From positions 502,844,442 through 502,908,441 of the forward strand of contig NC_081410.1 in the NCBI RefSeq assembly GCF_030272615.1: a stretch of DNA of 64,000 nucleotides. The letters are read 5' to 3'. The DNA is from Cryptomeria japonica. Its lineage: Eukaryota; Streptophyta; Pinopsida; Cupressales; Cupressaceae. Made by a program: the position numbers and the translations under genes. Positions 45,212 to 57,510 of this stretch are shown piece by piece. How positions within the stretch are numbered: position 1 is the first letter of the stretch; each line of letters starts with the position of its first letter. The notes under the pieces were generated by a model. That model had not been told where the DNA came from, did not search any database, and saw only the letters and a program-made list of their open reading frames with translations.

Positions 45212-45958
45212 ATGAAAGAGGCATGTATGGGTTATTTCATAATTTTGTTGGAGACTCTGAATGAAGGTGATCCCACTGTTAAAACTGCAAAACTTGAATG
45301 TTACCAGGTAAGATATGAAAACTTGAAGATGAATGAAGATGAAAGAATTTCTGCATTCATGGAAAGAGTAAATGAAATTGTATTAGGAGTTCAGTGTTGT
45401 GGTGGATCTTTGAGTGAGGAAGAGATTGTTTCAAAAGTATTAAGGGTTTTGCCACTAGCATATAAGATGAAGGCAACTGCAATTAATGAGCTAAAAACCA
45501 TGCCTAATTCTTATGTCAATAGAGATACTCTTGTTGGGAAGATATATGCTTTTGACCTTGAAGAATTTGGTCCTCCAGGAGTTGCAAAGATTGATAATGC
45601 ATCTACATCATCAATCGGCAAGCAAGATTGGAAAGTTTTGTATGCAAAGGAATTGGAAGAGATTAGGAAAGAAGATGAAGAGATTGAACAACTTGAAGCC
45701 CTATTTTCTATAAGGATACCTAAAGGTCCGATAGGAAGTAAGTATGAAGGAAAATCTCCTTTCAAATGTTTTGCATGTAATAAGATAGGTCATTTTTCAT
45801 CTAGATGTCCTGAAAGGAATTCAAAATTGGAAGAAAGAGCAAGAAGATATTTTAAGCCTAACCCTGAATATCAGATCAAGCATAAGTATAGGAGAAACAA
45901 AAATAAAACATGCTACCATGTTGATGAGGAAGGAGTAACTGATGACTCAGAGGAATAA
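45212..45958 (+). pseudogene. gag: Copia 2 gag, N-terminus missing
   Basis: ETLNEGDPTVKTAKLECYQV and NEDERISAFMERVNEIVLG belong to the copia gag domain (UBN2 type). The finger CFACNKIGHFSSRC is intact (CX2CX4HX4C). Normal copia gags have roughly 80 more residues before this point. The ATG at 45212 is only the first in the remaining frame and need not be a real start. No stop occurs between it and 45956. Confidence 0.85.
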
Positions 45959-47246
45959 CTGGTAGGAGATTCAGCTAGTGGATCCGGCAATGGAAGAGAC
46001 TGGGTATTTTATGCTATGAAGGAAGATGATCCAGAACTAGATATCAAAAATGAGGAAAAATACCTTGCAACAAAAGTTGAAGACAAAGATGAATGGGTAA
46101 TAGATAGTGGATGTTCTCATCATATGACAGGAGACAAAATAAATTTTCTAACCCTGCAAGAATTTGATGGTGGTCAAGTCAGATTTTGTAATAACAAAGC
46201 ATGTATGATCAAAGGAAGAGGAGCCATTTCATTGGATGGTAAGCATAACACTGATAATGTCTATTATGTTGAAGGTTTGAAGCATAATCACTTGAGTATA
46301 GGATAGTTGGTAGATAGAGGATTTCAATTATAATTCAAGGATGGAAAGTGAAAAATCATTAGCAAATCAGTATTGGAGATTGCAACCGATACACAGACAA
46401 AAGGTAACATCTTTCATTTGAACTCTGGTGAAAAAAACATGTTTGATTGCACATATTGATGAAAGTTGGCTATGGCATAAGAGGCTATGTCACGTAAAAT
46501 TTGATTGCATTGTAAAGATCAATTCAACTAAGTCAATTAGAGATTTACCTAAGATTATGAAGCCTCATAATTTGGTATGTAAGGAATGTCAAATGGGTAA
46601 GCAAATTAGAACTTCTTTTAAGAGCATACCTAATAAATCTAATGATATTATTGATTTGATTCATACTGACCTATGTGGTCCTTCTAATACAAGAAGCTTT
46701 CAAGGAGATGGATATTTCATGTTAATCATTGATGACTATTCTAGAATATTGTGGGTCACTTTTCTAAGGGATAGATCTAAAGCCTTTGAGAAATCCAAGA
46801 TCTTTAAAGCTATGGTTGAGATAGAGATGAGGATGAAAATCAAGTGTCTGAGATCAAATCAAGGTGTTGAATTCACATCTGGTGAATTCAACAGCTATTG
46901 TGAGAAAAATGGCATTAGGAGACAGTTATCTACACCCTGGACACCTCAGCAGAATGGCATTGTGGAAAGAAAGAACATAACCATTTTGGATGCAGCTAGA
47001 ACCATGATGATGGAAGCTAATTTGTCTCATATCTACTGGAGAGAAGTAGTAATTAAAACATTTTATACATTCAACAGATTTCATATCGAAGAAGCTATAG
47101 GTAAGACACCTTATGAATTATGGTTTGGTCATTCCCCTACTCTTAAGTATTTTAGAATCTTTGGAAGTAAGTGTTATATCAAAAGAGATGATTCCATTGG
47201 AGAGTTTGACCCTAGATGTGATGAAGGAATATTTCTTGGTTATTAA
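45959..47246 (+). pseudogene. Copia 2 protease and integrase
   Basis: Protease EWVIDSGCSHHMTGDKINF has an intact D-S-G. A TAG follows LKHNHLSIG at 46304 (CAG expected), then a TAA and a frameshift. Pre-integrase WLWHKRLCHVKFDCI and CKECQMGKQIRTSFKS lead to the integrase core: LIHTDLCGPSNTRSFQGDGY with the first Asp, LRSNQGVEFTSGEFNSY where the second Asp is Asn, and TPQQNGIVERKN with the Glu. A TAA at 47244 ends the frame after EGIFLGY. Confidence 0.88.
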
Positions 47247-48480
47247 ACTAAGAGAAAAGCATATAGATGTTATAACAAAAGATTGCAGATAATTATGGAG
47301 AGTGCTAATGTGAAAGTGGATGAGCAGCACAAAGACCAAGCTAAATCTTATGATAGAGAATCGGCAGTGGAAATGATCATAAGTGATCCAGTAATGCATG
47401 TACCAGAACAAAATGTTGAACCAGTTACCCCGACATTATCCGAAAACTCAACTGTAACTGAAGAACAACACAGAGAACCTGAAAGTTAGAAAACACCAAG
47501 GTATGTAAGGCTAAATCATTGTGAAAATCAGATCATTGGAGACAAAAACAAGGGAGTTATGACAAGAAGAAGATTGGAAAATCAAGAGATATGTTTCATT
47601 TTTCAGATTGAATCGACATTGGTAATTGAAGCTTGTAAAGATGAATGTTGGATGAAAGCTATGGAAGATGAATTAGATTAGATAGAAAAGAACAATACTT
47701 GGACTTTGGTTCCCCGGCCTAAAAATAAGAATGTCATTGGAACTAAATGGGTTTTTAGAAACAAACTAAATGAGGATGGACAAGTTGTAAGAAACAAGGA
47801 TAGATTTGTCTGCAAAGGATACTCTCAAAAGGAAGGAATTGATTATGGTGAAACTTTTGCACCGATAGCTAGAATTGAAGTTGTTAGACTATTTCTTGCT
47901 TATGCAGCCTATAAGAACTACAAGGTCTATCAAAAGGATGTTAAGTGTGCATTTCTGAGTGGATAAATTGAAGAGGAAGTCTTTATTGAGCAACCTGATG
48001 GATTTTTATTGACAGATGACAAAAATATGGTTTGCAGATTAAGGAAGGCCCTATATGGATTAAAACAGGCTCCTAGAGCTTGGTATGCAAGGTTGGATAA
48101 GTATCTTTTGAAGCTTGACTTTATAATTATAAAAGGCAATGCTAACAATAACCTATATTATAAGATCACTAATGATGATATTCTGATTATTGAAGTATTT
48201 GTTGATGATATCATTTTTGGAGGTGAAGAAAAATTGTACATGGAATTCTCTGATAATATGAAGAGTGAATTTGAAATGTCTATGACTGGAGAAATAAGAT
48301 TTTTTCTAGGTTTAAAGATTACTCGGACTGACAAAGGCATCTTTATCTGTCAAACTAAGTATCTAAGGGAATTATTGAAGAAATTTGGTATGGAAAATTC
48401 CAAACCAGTTAGTACTCCTATGGTTACAAGTGAAAATTGTCAATTAAAGATGTATCCCCTCCAATAAATGCTATAAGATA
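47247..48480 (+). pseudogene. Copia 2 reverse transcriptase
   Basis: After an acidic linker, TWTLVPRPKNKNVIGTKWVF, KGYSQKEGIDYGETFAPI, VYQKDVKCAFLSG then TAA, VCRLRKALYGLKQAPRAWYA and the catalytic EVFVDDIIFGGEE are all in order. A usual Met is Lys in QKDVK, next to the first catalytic Asp. Stops at 47487, 47680 (CAG expected) and 47964, and a frameshift near 48450, break it. Confidence 0.9.
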
Positions 48481-49147
48481 TAAATCCATGATTGGTGGTT
48501 TTCTATATTTAACTCAGACTAGACCTAATATAATGAATGCAGTCAGTATTGTATCAAGATTTCAAATTAATCCAAGATAAAATCATGAAAGTGTAATAAA
48601 AAGGATATTTCAATATTTGCAAGGAACAACTGAATATGGTTTATGGTACCCTAAAGATGATGACTTTACTTTATGTGCATATATAGATGCAGATTGGGTA
48701 GGTGATGTTGATTACCAGAAGAGAACATCAGGTGGAACATTCTTTCTTGGGAAGAAGTTGGTCTGTGGATCAGTAAGAATCAGTCATGCATTTCTTTATC
48801 TTGTTGAAGTTGAATATGTTGTAGCCGCAACTAATTGCACTCAAGTTCTATGGATGAAGCAGATGTTGAAGGATATACAAGTGAGTTGTAATAATCCAGT
48901 TTCTATTCATTGTGATAACTCTGCAGCTATTGACATATCAAATAATCCGATATTTCACTTCAAGACTAAGCACATATCAATCAAGTATAACTTTTTGAAG
49001 GAAAAGGTGGAAGCAAAAGAAGTCAGATTGGTTTATGTGAACACTAAAGAATTGATAGCAGACATCTTCACTAAACTTTTGTCCCGAAAATCATTTAAGC
49101 ATTTGAGAGGCAGATTGGGGCTTTCTACCCCTCTGTTAGAGACTTAA
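48481..49147 (+). pseudogene. Copia 2 RNase H
   Basis: From YKSMIGGFLYLTQTRPNIM-like sequence to DADWVGDVDYQKRTSGGTFF, VEVEYVVAATNCTQVLWMKQ, VSIHCDNSAAIDISNNPIF and ADIFTKLLSRKSFKHLR. The segment from 48617 to 49147 is open without a stop. It would degrade RNA in RNA:DNA hybrids during reverse transcription. Confidence 0.88.
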
Positions 49148-49544
49148 ATGATGCAAATGTGCATCAATCTGATATGCATTATTAGAGCTATCTTTTGCTC
49201 TAAATTGATGAAATAATGCTACTACTCAGGGGGAGTAGTCAGCCTTGAGATTTAGAGTTTTCATATTCTGTTTGATATCTATGGCATATCTTTGGCATTG
49301 TTGTCAAATGGGGAGGAATATATGTGAAAAACCATTGCTATTTATTTTTTAGATTGATTGCACTCCTCAGGGGGATTTTGGCGGTATTTGGTCTTTTGAT
49401 TCAGATTTGGTTCAAAGCTTCATTGCTATATCATTTTATGGGAGATTTTTGCTTGTCTTCCATAGGGGGAGACTTGTTTGGCATTTCTTTGGCACTTGGA
49501 TGTTTTTCACATCTAGTGTTGCCAGCAATGCCAAAGGGGGAGAT
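49148..49544 (+). other. Copia 2 3' non-coding region with polypurine tract
   Basis: No gene. Several GGGGGA runs occur (49229, 49371, 49466, 49536). The one at 49533-49543 (AAAGGGGGAGA) is one base from the LTR and is the polypurine tract. Repeated phrases such as TTTGGCATTGTTGTCAAA also occur in copia element 1. Confidence 0.7.
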
Positions 49545-50738
49545 TGTTGGCAATTTGGAGGAATTGATTATGTGTTGCATTGATATTTTGTCATTGATGT
49601 CAACACTAGTTGTTATGGTTGTTTACTGGCTTCTGGTAGAAGGATTTGATTGGGAAGATTATCAATTGATTGTCATGGGTATGATCAGAATGATGGAATG
49701 AGTTTGTATGAATGGTTCAAATGCTTTTGAAGTATGTTTCAGTCAGTTGGTATTGACTTGATGATCGGATGCTATCTTATGTTCTAGTAAGCCTGCTTTG
49801 TAGGTCTGGTAAGGGTTTCACCGGCAGAGCTTTATTGAAGATCTTTGATGTAATGCTAAGTGGTGTTGGTGAATCTTCTAGAAGGGATTCAGGATGCTAA
49901 TGGTGATTGTGTTCATGCCTCAACTGATTGGTGTCATTGCTTTGGCGTGTGTGGATCTAATTTAGGTTCGGTGCTATCTAGGTTATGAACCGATTTCATG
50001 AAACATGTTGGTGGATCCTTTTGATGTGCTTCCAGGATGTTTTATTGATTGGATGATATTTATTTGACCTTAGGCCGACATGTTTTATGATTTTATTTCA
50101 GGATTATGTAATGGAACTATTGAATTATCATTTGGGTGGCCGACCTAATTGTTTAGGTCTAGGGCTTGTATAAATATTTGTAAGATCTCATTGTAGATCA
50201 TATAGGCAAAGAGCGAATAATGTAATAATCATTTGTGTAGAGGATTTGGTTGATCATAGGTGATTGAGTTGGATTTATGTAAGAGGTTTTAGACCTCTGG
50301 TATTGAGCTTAATCGGAACTGTAATCTGGCATGTTTGATGCTATCATAGGTAGTTCTTCTTTTCAGATTGTTGTCTGAATACTTTGAGGTGGTTGACCTC
50401 TTTTGTAGTCAGTGAGACTCCATTATGATGAGCAGTGTGCTCTAGGAAGTGTGTCTTCTTGCGTGTGAAAGCCCCTATTGTAATCATATACTTTCTACAG
50501 AAGTATCATTTGACTGTGGGTAGGGTTTCCCACCATGGTTTTTCCCTTTACCGAGCTTTCCATGTATAAATCATGGTGCTATGTGTTATGGTTGCATGGT
50601 ATTGATTCTCTGGGTTTCAATTATGCTTTAATGCTTTATCAGTTATTCCAGTAAAAGGTTTTAAGTGCTTTAATTCACATAATTTGTTGACAACTGATTC
50701 ACCCCCCCCCTCTCAGTTGTCCATCGGTTATCCTAACA
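49545..50738 (+). repeat. Copia 2 3' LTR
   Basis: 1194 bp, starts TGTTGGCAATTTG after the polypurine tract and ends TTATCCTAACA. A C-run followed by TCTCAGTTG near 50702 parallels the C-run at the end of copia 1 LTRs. Confidence 0.85.
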
Positions 50739-50929
50739 AATATATACAAGAAACACGTATGGGTTATGTTTATTTAACCCGTACACATAATTAGTCCCTA
50801 AAAATATCCCCAAAAAGCCAACATTCATAATTCCCATAACCCGTATGCAATTCTTATGTTAAAAACCCATACGAGTTACTTATAGTAAAGAAAGGGTTAA
50901 AGAAAAGGGAGAGAGAGAAAGAGGGAAAT
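50739..50929. other. Flank between copia 2 and the minisatellite
   Basis: No gene. Contains an AACCCGTA(T/C)-type phrase repeated several times (50768, 50790, 50839, 50866), a short degenerate repeat. Confidence 0.4.
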
Positions 50930-50989
50930 AGAGTTGGGGAGGGAGAGAGAGGGAGAGAGAGAGGATGGGAAAGGAAGAGAGATAGAAGG

Positions 50990-51030
<41 letters not shown>

Positions 51031-51353
51031 TTTATCTTGCCCCTTAGGACACCATATGACCCCTTAGGACACCATACAATGCCTTAGGATATCATATGGT
51101 CCTACTTGGGGTCGTATGGTGTGCTAAGGAATCTTATGGTATTGTTAGGGATCATGTGGAGTCTTAAGGGTTCGTATGGTGTGCTAAGGGCCCGGGTGAT
51201 CTGAACTTATTTTGGTAGGAAATATTGGCACTAATTTTTATATTATAATAATGGTTTATCTTTCCCCTCAAGACACCATATGACCCCTTACGACACCATA
51301 GGATGCTTTAGGATATCCTATGGTCCTACTTGGGGTTGTATGGTGTGCTAAGG

Positions 51354-51406
<53 letters not shown>
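50930..51406. repeat. Minisatellite array, left part, with (AG)n
   Basis: AG-rich DNA with pure (AG)n at 50991-51027 and 51357-51406 around two copies of a unit. Each unit goes from CTTGCCCC through GACACCATATGACCCC and GGTCCTACTTGGGG to GTATGGTGTGCTAAGG. The two halves of a unit are inverted repeats of one another. The unit ends with GATCTGAACTTATTTT near 51199. The array resumes at 54272. Confidence 0.8.
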
Positions 51407-54271
51407 TGTGTGTGTGTGTGTAAGGACCCACTTGTCCTAACCCTAGTTAAACCAAACTTAAACTCACTGTTTTAATTAAAAATTAAATTAACCATTATTG
51501 CGCATGCAAAAGCAATGATTATCAACATGCAAGTAATAGATAAGTAACTGAACAACCATGCAACTCATAAATAACATGTAGAAATTAAATGTGCATGTGA
51601 AAATAACAAACTAAAATTACGCATGAGGACTGAATAGAATGCAAACCATAATTAGTTAAGATGTCAAGTTATGTATGTGCATGTGTAGCATAAATTGTAT
51701 GCATGAAATTATTACAAATTAAATTAACATGCAAAAACTTATAATTAAATAATCTATCAGATAATTAAATATGACCATGCATGCATGCGTAAATGAAAAC
51801 TAATCTAAGAAAGTAAATCATGCATATTAGTGGTTTAGTATGTTAGTAGCTTTTTCTCTTCTTTTCTTTGTTAGTTACATTGCATGGCGACTTCTTGTTG
51901 CTTTACATGATGTGACCTTATAGGTCTTTACATAACTTTTCATGTGACCATCCTGGTCTTTTCACTAAGATAAAAATATACATCAGATGATTATTACATA
52001 AAATTTTATCTGAAATCTCTGACTTTCTCTGTCTCCAGATGTGTCACCTCCGTTTGACCTGGATAACCTCCTCTCGCAAACTGGATGACAGACATATGAC
52101 CCAGGCGTTTTATCCGCCCAACCAAATGAAGCATAAGCTTCCCGGTGCTCTTGATAAGCTCCCGTCCCTCACGACAGAGTATCCTAGCAAGCCGGTACCA
52201 ACTAGTAGTAAAGGAATCCTATGCAATCATGTAGAACTAACAACCCATCCTAGTTGAACTAACTACATGTGTTATAGCAGGGAGATAAATAAATAAATAA
52301 ATATGATGGCCATCATTACCCTATTGGGGAGGTGAAGAAAATCACCCTTCCCTGGTTAACCCATAAACAAGCACTCTCGTTCCATAATCATCCCTCATAG
52401 ACAGAAAAATAATTAGCCCTCCACGGATTAATCTCAGAATAATATTATTATATGTTTTCTTTATAAACTTTTATAAATTTTCCCTTTATAATATAATTTC
52501 CTCAAATCAAAATTAAATTTTAATATTTTCAATAATTCTAAATTAAGAATCACTATTTAAGTTAACATAATATTTAAAATCAATTCCTAATATATATTTA
52601 TTAAATATTTTTATTGCTTTTATTGTTTTCTTAAAAATTCTTAAATCAATCTTGAAGTTAGAATTTACCACTATCAAGACTTTCCAAATATAGTCGTAAT
52701 GTTTTAGTCTTTTCTTAAAAACCCAGATCCCAATTTCTTTGAAATTTTCACAGTAGTTAGAAATATTCAAAATGAAAGAAACCCAGTAAATTTCCTTAAA
52801 ACCCAGTTTCTACTTTTTAAGATACATCAAGAAGAAGGTGTTGATAACACAATTGACACATCAAACAAACTAGCATTAAATCTAGACAATATCCAATTAC
52901 TCTCTGCAAAAAAACAATACCAGTCATTCGATTTCATAGATAGAAGTCTTGTGGTAAATAAGAGATTAAAAACCTACCTCTAACAAATTTATTCCCTGTA
53001 CTTAAATTTTTAATCAGAAATTATGACAAAAGGCACAATTTTTAAAGGAAAAGATCAAAGTAAGACTCAAATAAAATATGTAAAATAAATGAACCTGGCT
53101 GTGAGAAAGAAGAATCACAGGCATTTCCCAAATTTTAGACAATCTCTTCAGTCTACCTTGTCGACTTCATAGCAATCACACGAATCAAGAAGCTCAAAAA
53201 GAATTGGAATGATCAAATAAGAGATTTATCCCTATATTTATAAATATTAAATTTCTAAAAATAAAATTTAACTGATTGCATGATTAAGTTCTAAAAATAA
53301 AACTAAATTTTTAATTATAAAATGCATGATTAGAACTCACAGAATAATTCTTAAATTAAATCACAAATTTGTTAGCATGGTTTTAAAGATTTAGTTTTAA
53401 AGAAAATAATCTACTAATTTAATTATTTAGTTTTCATCATGCCTTGCATGTCGTCATAATTTTCCCTAAATTTAGTATCTTACTATTTACTCATGCATTG
53501 TATCTTGCATGTCAAAAATATAATTTATAATCTTGATTATACATATATATTTAAATTATTTTATTAATTAATATTTTAATAAATTCCTTGAATTAATCCC
53601 TTTTTTTCTAAAATTAGTCCTCTAATTATTTACAAGATGTTATCTCTTTAAATAGCTTTAATTTATTTTGTAATTTAATTATCAAATAGCTTATATTTTT
53701 TAATTACTCACTTTTAAATAATTATATTATAATTAATTTCTAGCTTGATTGCAATATTAAATACTTGTATATTCAATAATTTATCCTTATTATTATTTTA
53801 TTTTTATTTTAATAATTTTATTTTATCATTTTATATTAAACTCCCTAATTTAATTTACTAATTGCTTATCTAATTGGGTACTTTGCACAAGGTTCCAATA
53901 CTTAGGTTGGTACTGGCGAGCTAGAAAAACCCCTCCTCGGTCATATGTCTGCCTTCGACGATTAACCTACAACTTACTCCAACTCAACAAAAGGTCATCA
54001 GATCACGATAATAAAATGCATTATTCATATTATCAGGTTTAAAATCTAGCTAAAGCATTAATATCATTAATGATCATAATTGAAAATAATAATTCATCAT
54101 CATTAAATAAGGATATTATAAAATAACTGACCATCATTAATGTCATTAAACCACAAAATACCATCTAACATCATTAAAAAGATAATCAAATAATTACATG
54201 CAAAATGTAAACAGTATAAGTATCTGGCATAGTAAAGTAAATCTAACTAGGGTTTAAGTCAGGTCGTGACA
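51407..54271 (+). mobile_element. 2.9-kb TG...CA insertion in the array, possible solo LTR
   Basis: The minisatellite is split by 2.9 kb of unrelated AT-rich DNA that begins TGTAAGGACCC (after a short TG run) and ends GGTCGTGACA. The ends are imperfect inverted repeats, as in LTRs. GAGAG before and GAGGG after may be a target duplication with one change, but both lie in AG-rich DNA so this is weak. No polymerase ORF is seen. The GC-richer patch at 52040-52220 and ATTTAATT-rich DNA at 53300-53850 have no visible coding. A long solo LTR is the best guess. Confidence 0.45.
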
Positions 54272-54361
<90 letters not shown>

Positions 54362-54484
54362 TGGTAAGGGAGGGAGGGAGAGGGAGAGGGAGAGGGAGAG
54401 GATGGGAAAGGAAGGGAGATAGAGGGGGGAGGGGAGGATGAGAAAGGAAGGGAGATAGAGGGGGAGGGAGAGAGAAAGAGTGGG

Positions 54485-54545
<61 letters not shown>

Positions 54546-55278
54546 TGGTAAGGGAGAGAGGGTGAGGAAGAGAGAGGATGGGAAAGCAAGGGAGATAGGG
54601 GGAAGAAAGGAGAGTGGGGAGAGAGAGAGGGGGGGGATGGGGTATGGAAGAAGGGAGAGGGGGAGCATACTGGTTTATTATTTTCATCCTTGAACCTCAT
54701 GCTCACTCTTAGGGGATGATCTGAACTTATTTTTGTAAGCAGTATTGGCACTTCTTTTTTATATTGTAATAATGGTTCATCTTGCCCCTTAGGACACCAT
54801 ATGACCCCTTAGGACACCATGACCCCTTAGGACACCATACAATGCCTTAGGATATCATATGGTCCTACTTGGGGTCGTATGGTGTGCTAAGGGATCGTAT
54901 GGTGTCATTAGGGGTCATGTGGGGTCCTAAGGGGTCGTATGGTGTGCTAAGGGCCTCGGTGATCTGAACTTATTTTTGTAAGCAATATTGGCACTATTTT
55001 TTTTATATTGTAAAAATGGTTCATCTTGCCCCTCGGGACACCATACGACACCTTAGGATATCATATGGTCCTACTTGGGTTCATATGGTGTGATAAGAGA
55101 GAGAGAGAGAGAGATGTGGTAAGGGAGCGAGGGAGAGGGAGAGAGAGAGAGAGAGGATGGGTAAGGAAGGGATATAGAGGGGGGAGGGAGAGAGAAAGAG
55201 TGGGGATGGGAAAGAAAGGGAGAGAGAGGGGAGGGAGAGAGAAAGAGTGTGGAGAGAGAGAGAGGGGATGGGAAAAGA

Positions 55279-55314
<36 letters not shown>

Positions 55315-57222
55315 GGTATGGAGGAAGGGAGAGAGGGGAATCATATTGGTTTATTATTTTCATCCTTGAACCTCATGTTCTCTCTCAGGGGATGATTTGA
55401 ACTTATTTTTCAGTATTGGCACTGATTTTTATATTGTAATAATGGTTCATCTTGCCCCTCATGACACCATATGACCCCTTAGGACACCATATGAGCCCTT
55501 AGGACACCATACAATGCCTTATGATATTATATGGTCCTACTTGGGGTTGTATGGTGTGCTAAGGGATCTTATGGTGTCATTAGGGGTCATGTGGGGTTGT
55601 ATGGTGTGCTAAGGGCTCAGGCGATCTGAACTTATATTTATAAGTAGTATTGGCACTGATTTTTATATAGTAATAATGGTTCGTCTTGCCCCTCAGGACA
55701 CCACATGACCCCTTAGGACACCATATGACCCCTTAGGACATCATACGACACCTTAGGATATCATATGATCCTACTTGGGGTCGTATGGTGTGCTAAGGGA
55801 TCTTATGGTGTCGTTAGGGGTCATGTTGGGTCCTAAGGTGTCATATGGTGTGCTAAGGGCCTAGGTGATCTGAACTTGTTTTTGTAAGCAGTATTGGTAC
55901 TGATTTTTATATTATAATAATGGTTCATATTTCCCCTCAAGACACCATATGACCCCTTAGGATACCATACGACCCCTTAGGATATCATATGGTCCTATTT
56001 GGGGTCGTATGGTGTGTTAAGGGGTCTTATGGTGTCGTTAACAGGTCATGTGGGGTCCTAATGGGGCCACACATGTGTTACAACACCATATGACCCCTTA
56101 AAACACCATACAACCCCTTAGGACATCATATGGTCCAAAAGGGTCATATGGTGTGTTAAGGGGTCATATGGTGTCATTAGGGGTCATGTGGGGTCCTAGT
56201 GGTATAACACATGTATTACAACACCGTATGACCCATTAGGACACCATATGACCCCTTAGGGCATCATATGCTCCTAAGGGGTCTTGTGGTGTGCTAAGGG
56301 GTCACATGATGTCGTTAGGGGTCACATGGGGTCCTAATTGGGTCGTGCATGTGTTACAACACCATATGACCCCTTAGGCTATCATACATGGTCCTAAGGG
56401 GTCATATGGTGTCATTGGGGGTCATGTGGGGTCCTAATGGGGCTGCACATGTGTTAGAACATCATATGACCCCTTAGGACATCACATGACCCCTTAAGAT
56501 TTCATATGGTCCTAAGGGGTCATGTCATGTGCTAAGGGGTCATATGGTGTCGTTAGGGGTCTTTAGGGTCCTAATGGGGCCACACATGTGTTAGAAAATT
56601 ATATGACCTCTTAGGACACCATACAACCCCTTAGGACATCATATGGTCCTAATGGGTCATGTGGTGTGTTAAGGGGTCATATGGTGTCATTAGGGGTCTT
56701 GTGGGGTCCTAATGGGTTTACACGTGTTAGAACACCATATGACCCCTTAGGACACCATACGACCCCTTAGGACATCATATGGTCCTAAAGGGTAATGTGG
56801 TGCGCTAAGGGGTCTTATGGTATCGTTAGGGGTCATGTGGAGTTCTAATGGTGCCACACATGTGTTACAACACCATATGACCCTTTAGGACACCGTGTGA
56901 CCCCTTAGGACATCATATGCTCCTAAGGGGTCATGTGGTGTGCTAAGGGATCACATGAAGTTGTTAGGGGTCACGTGGGGTCCTAATTGGGCCACGCATT
57001 TGTTACAACACCATATGACCCCTTAGGATATCATACATTGTCCTAAGGGGTCATATGGTGTCACTGGGGGTCATGTGGGGTCTTAATGGGGCCGCACATG
57101 TGTTAGAACGTCATATGACCCCATAGGACATCATATGGTCTTAAGGGGTCATATGGTGTGCTAAGGGACCTTATATGATGTCATTAGGGGTTATGTGGGG
57201 TCCTAAGGGGGAGAGAGAGGAA
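54272..57222. repeat. Palindromic minisatellite array, main part
   Basis: (AG)n at 54276-54359 and 54490-54542, then units with inverted halves. To about 55990 the unit is about 245 bp, marked by GATCTGAACTTATTTTTGTA near 54718, 54961, 55623 and 55869 (a variant near 55394). From about 56045 a shorter form of about 100-150 bp takes over, marked by CACATGTGTTACAACACC and with no GATCTGAACTT part. Core phrases are ACACCATATGACCCCTTAGG and its reverse complement CCTAAGGGGTCATATGGTGT. Both arms diverge from copy to copy. Confidence 0.85.
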
Positions 57223-57283
57223 GAGAGAACAAGATTTAAAGAGGGTAGGAATACAATGTACTAAGATATTGAGAGACAATATA

Positions 57284-57510
57284 TATGCATATATTTTACA
57301 TACACATATACATTATATGTGTGTGTGTGTGTGTACATTTTATATACATATACATACATATTATATATATATACATATGCATACATATTATATATATACA
57401 TATTATACATGTACATACTATATACATACATATATGTATACACACACACACATATATTTAACATACATATATGTATACATACACATACACATATTATATA
57501 CATATACAAA
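57284..57510. repeat. AT/AC/GT microsatellite
   Basis: Mixed ATAC, TATA, TG and CA runs, including (TG)n near 57319 and (CA)n near 57441. Open frames through it (Tyr/Ile/His/Cys-rich) are artefacts of the repeat. Confidence 0.9.

Larger units (their letters stand above)
45190..50738 (+). mobile_element. Copia element 2, 5'-truncated
   Basis: Ty1/copia domains run from mid-gag to RNase H, then polypurine tract and a 3' LTR (49545-50738). No 5' LTR or primer site is present, and the N-terminal part of gag is missing. It is related to copia element 1 in protein order and in the 3' end (ATGCCAAAGGGGGAGATTGT) but its LTR is largely different. Several stops and frameshifts make it inactive. Confidence 0.88.

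Noticed and set aside
52039-52257. 72-codon plus-strand frame in the 2.9-kb insertion
   Set aside because: GC-richer patch but no recognisable domain, short, and no supporting context; probably chance.
54243-54751. Long minus-strand frames of Ser/Leu/Pro repeats
   Set aside because: They are translations of (AG)n and GGGAGA-rich repeats open in all frames, not genes.
54272-57222. CRISPR-like array
   Set aside because: Units are long, variable, unspaced and palindromic; this is a plant-type minisatellite with no cas-like genes.
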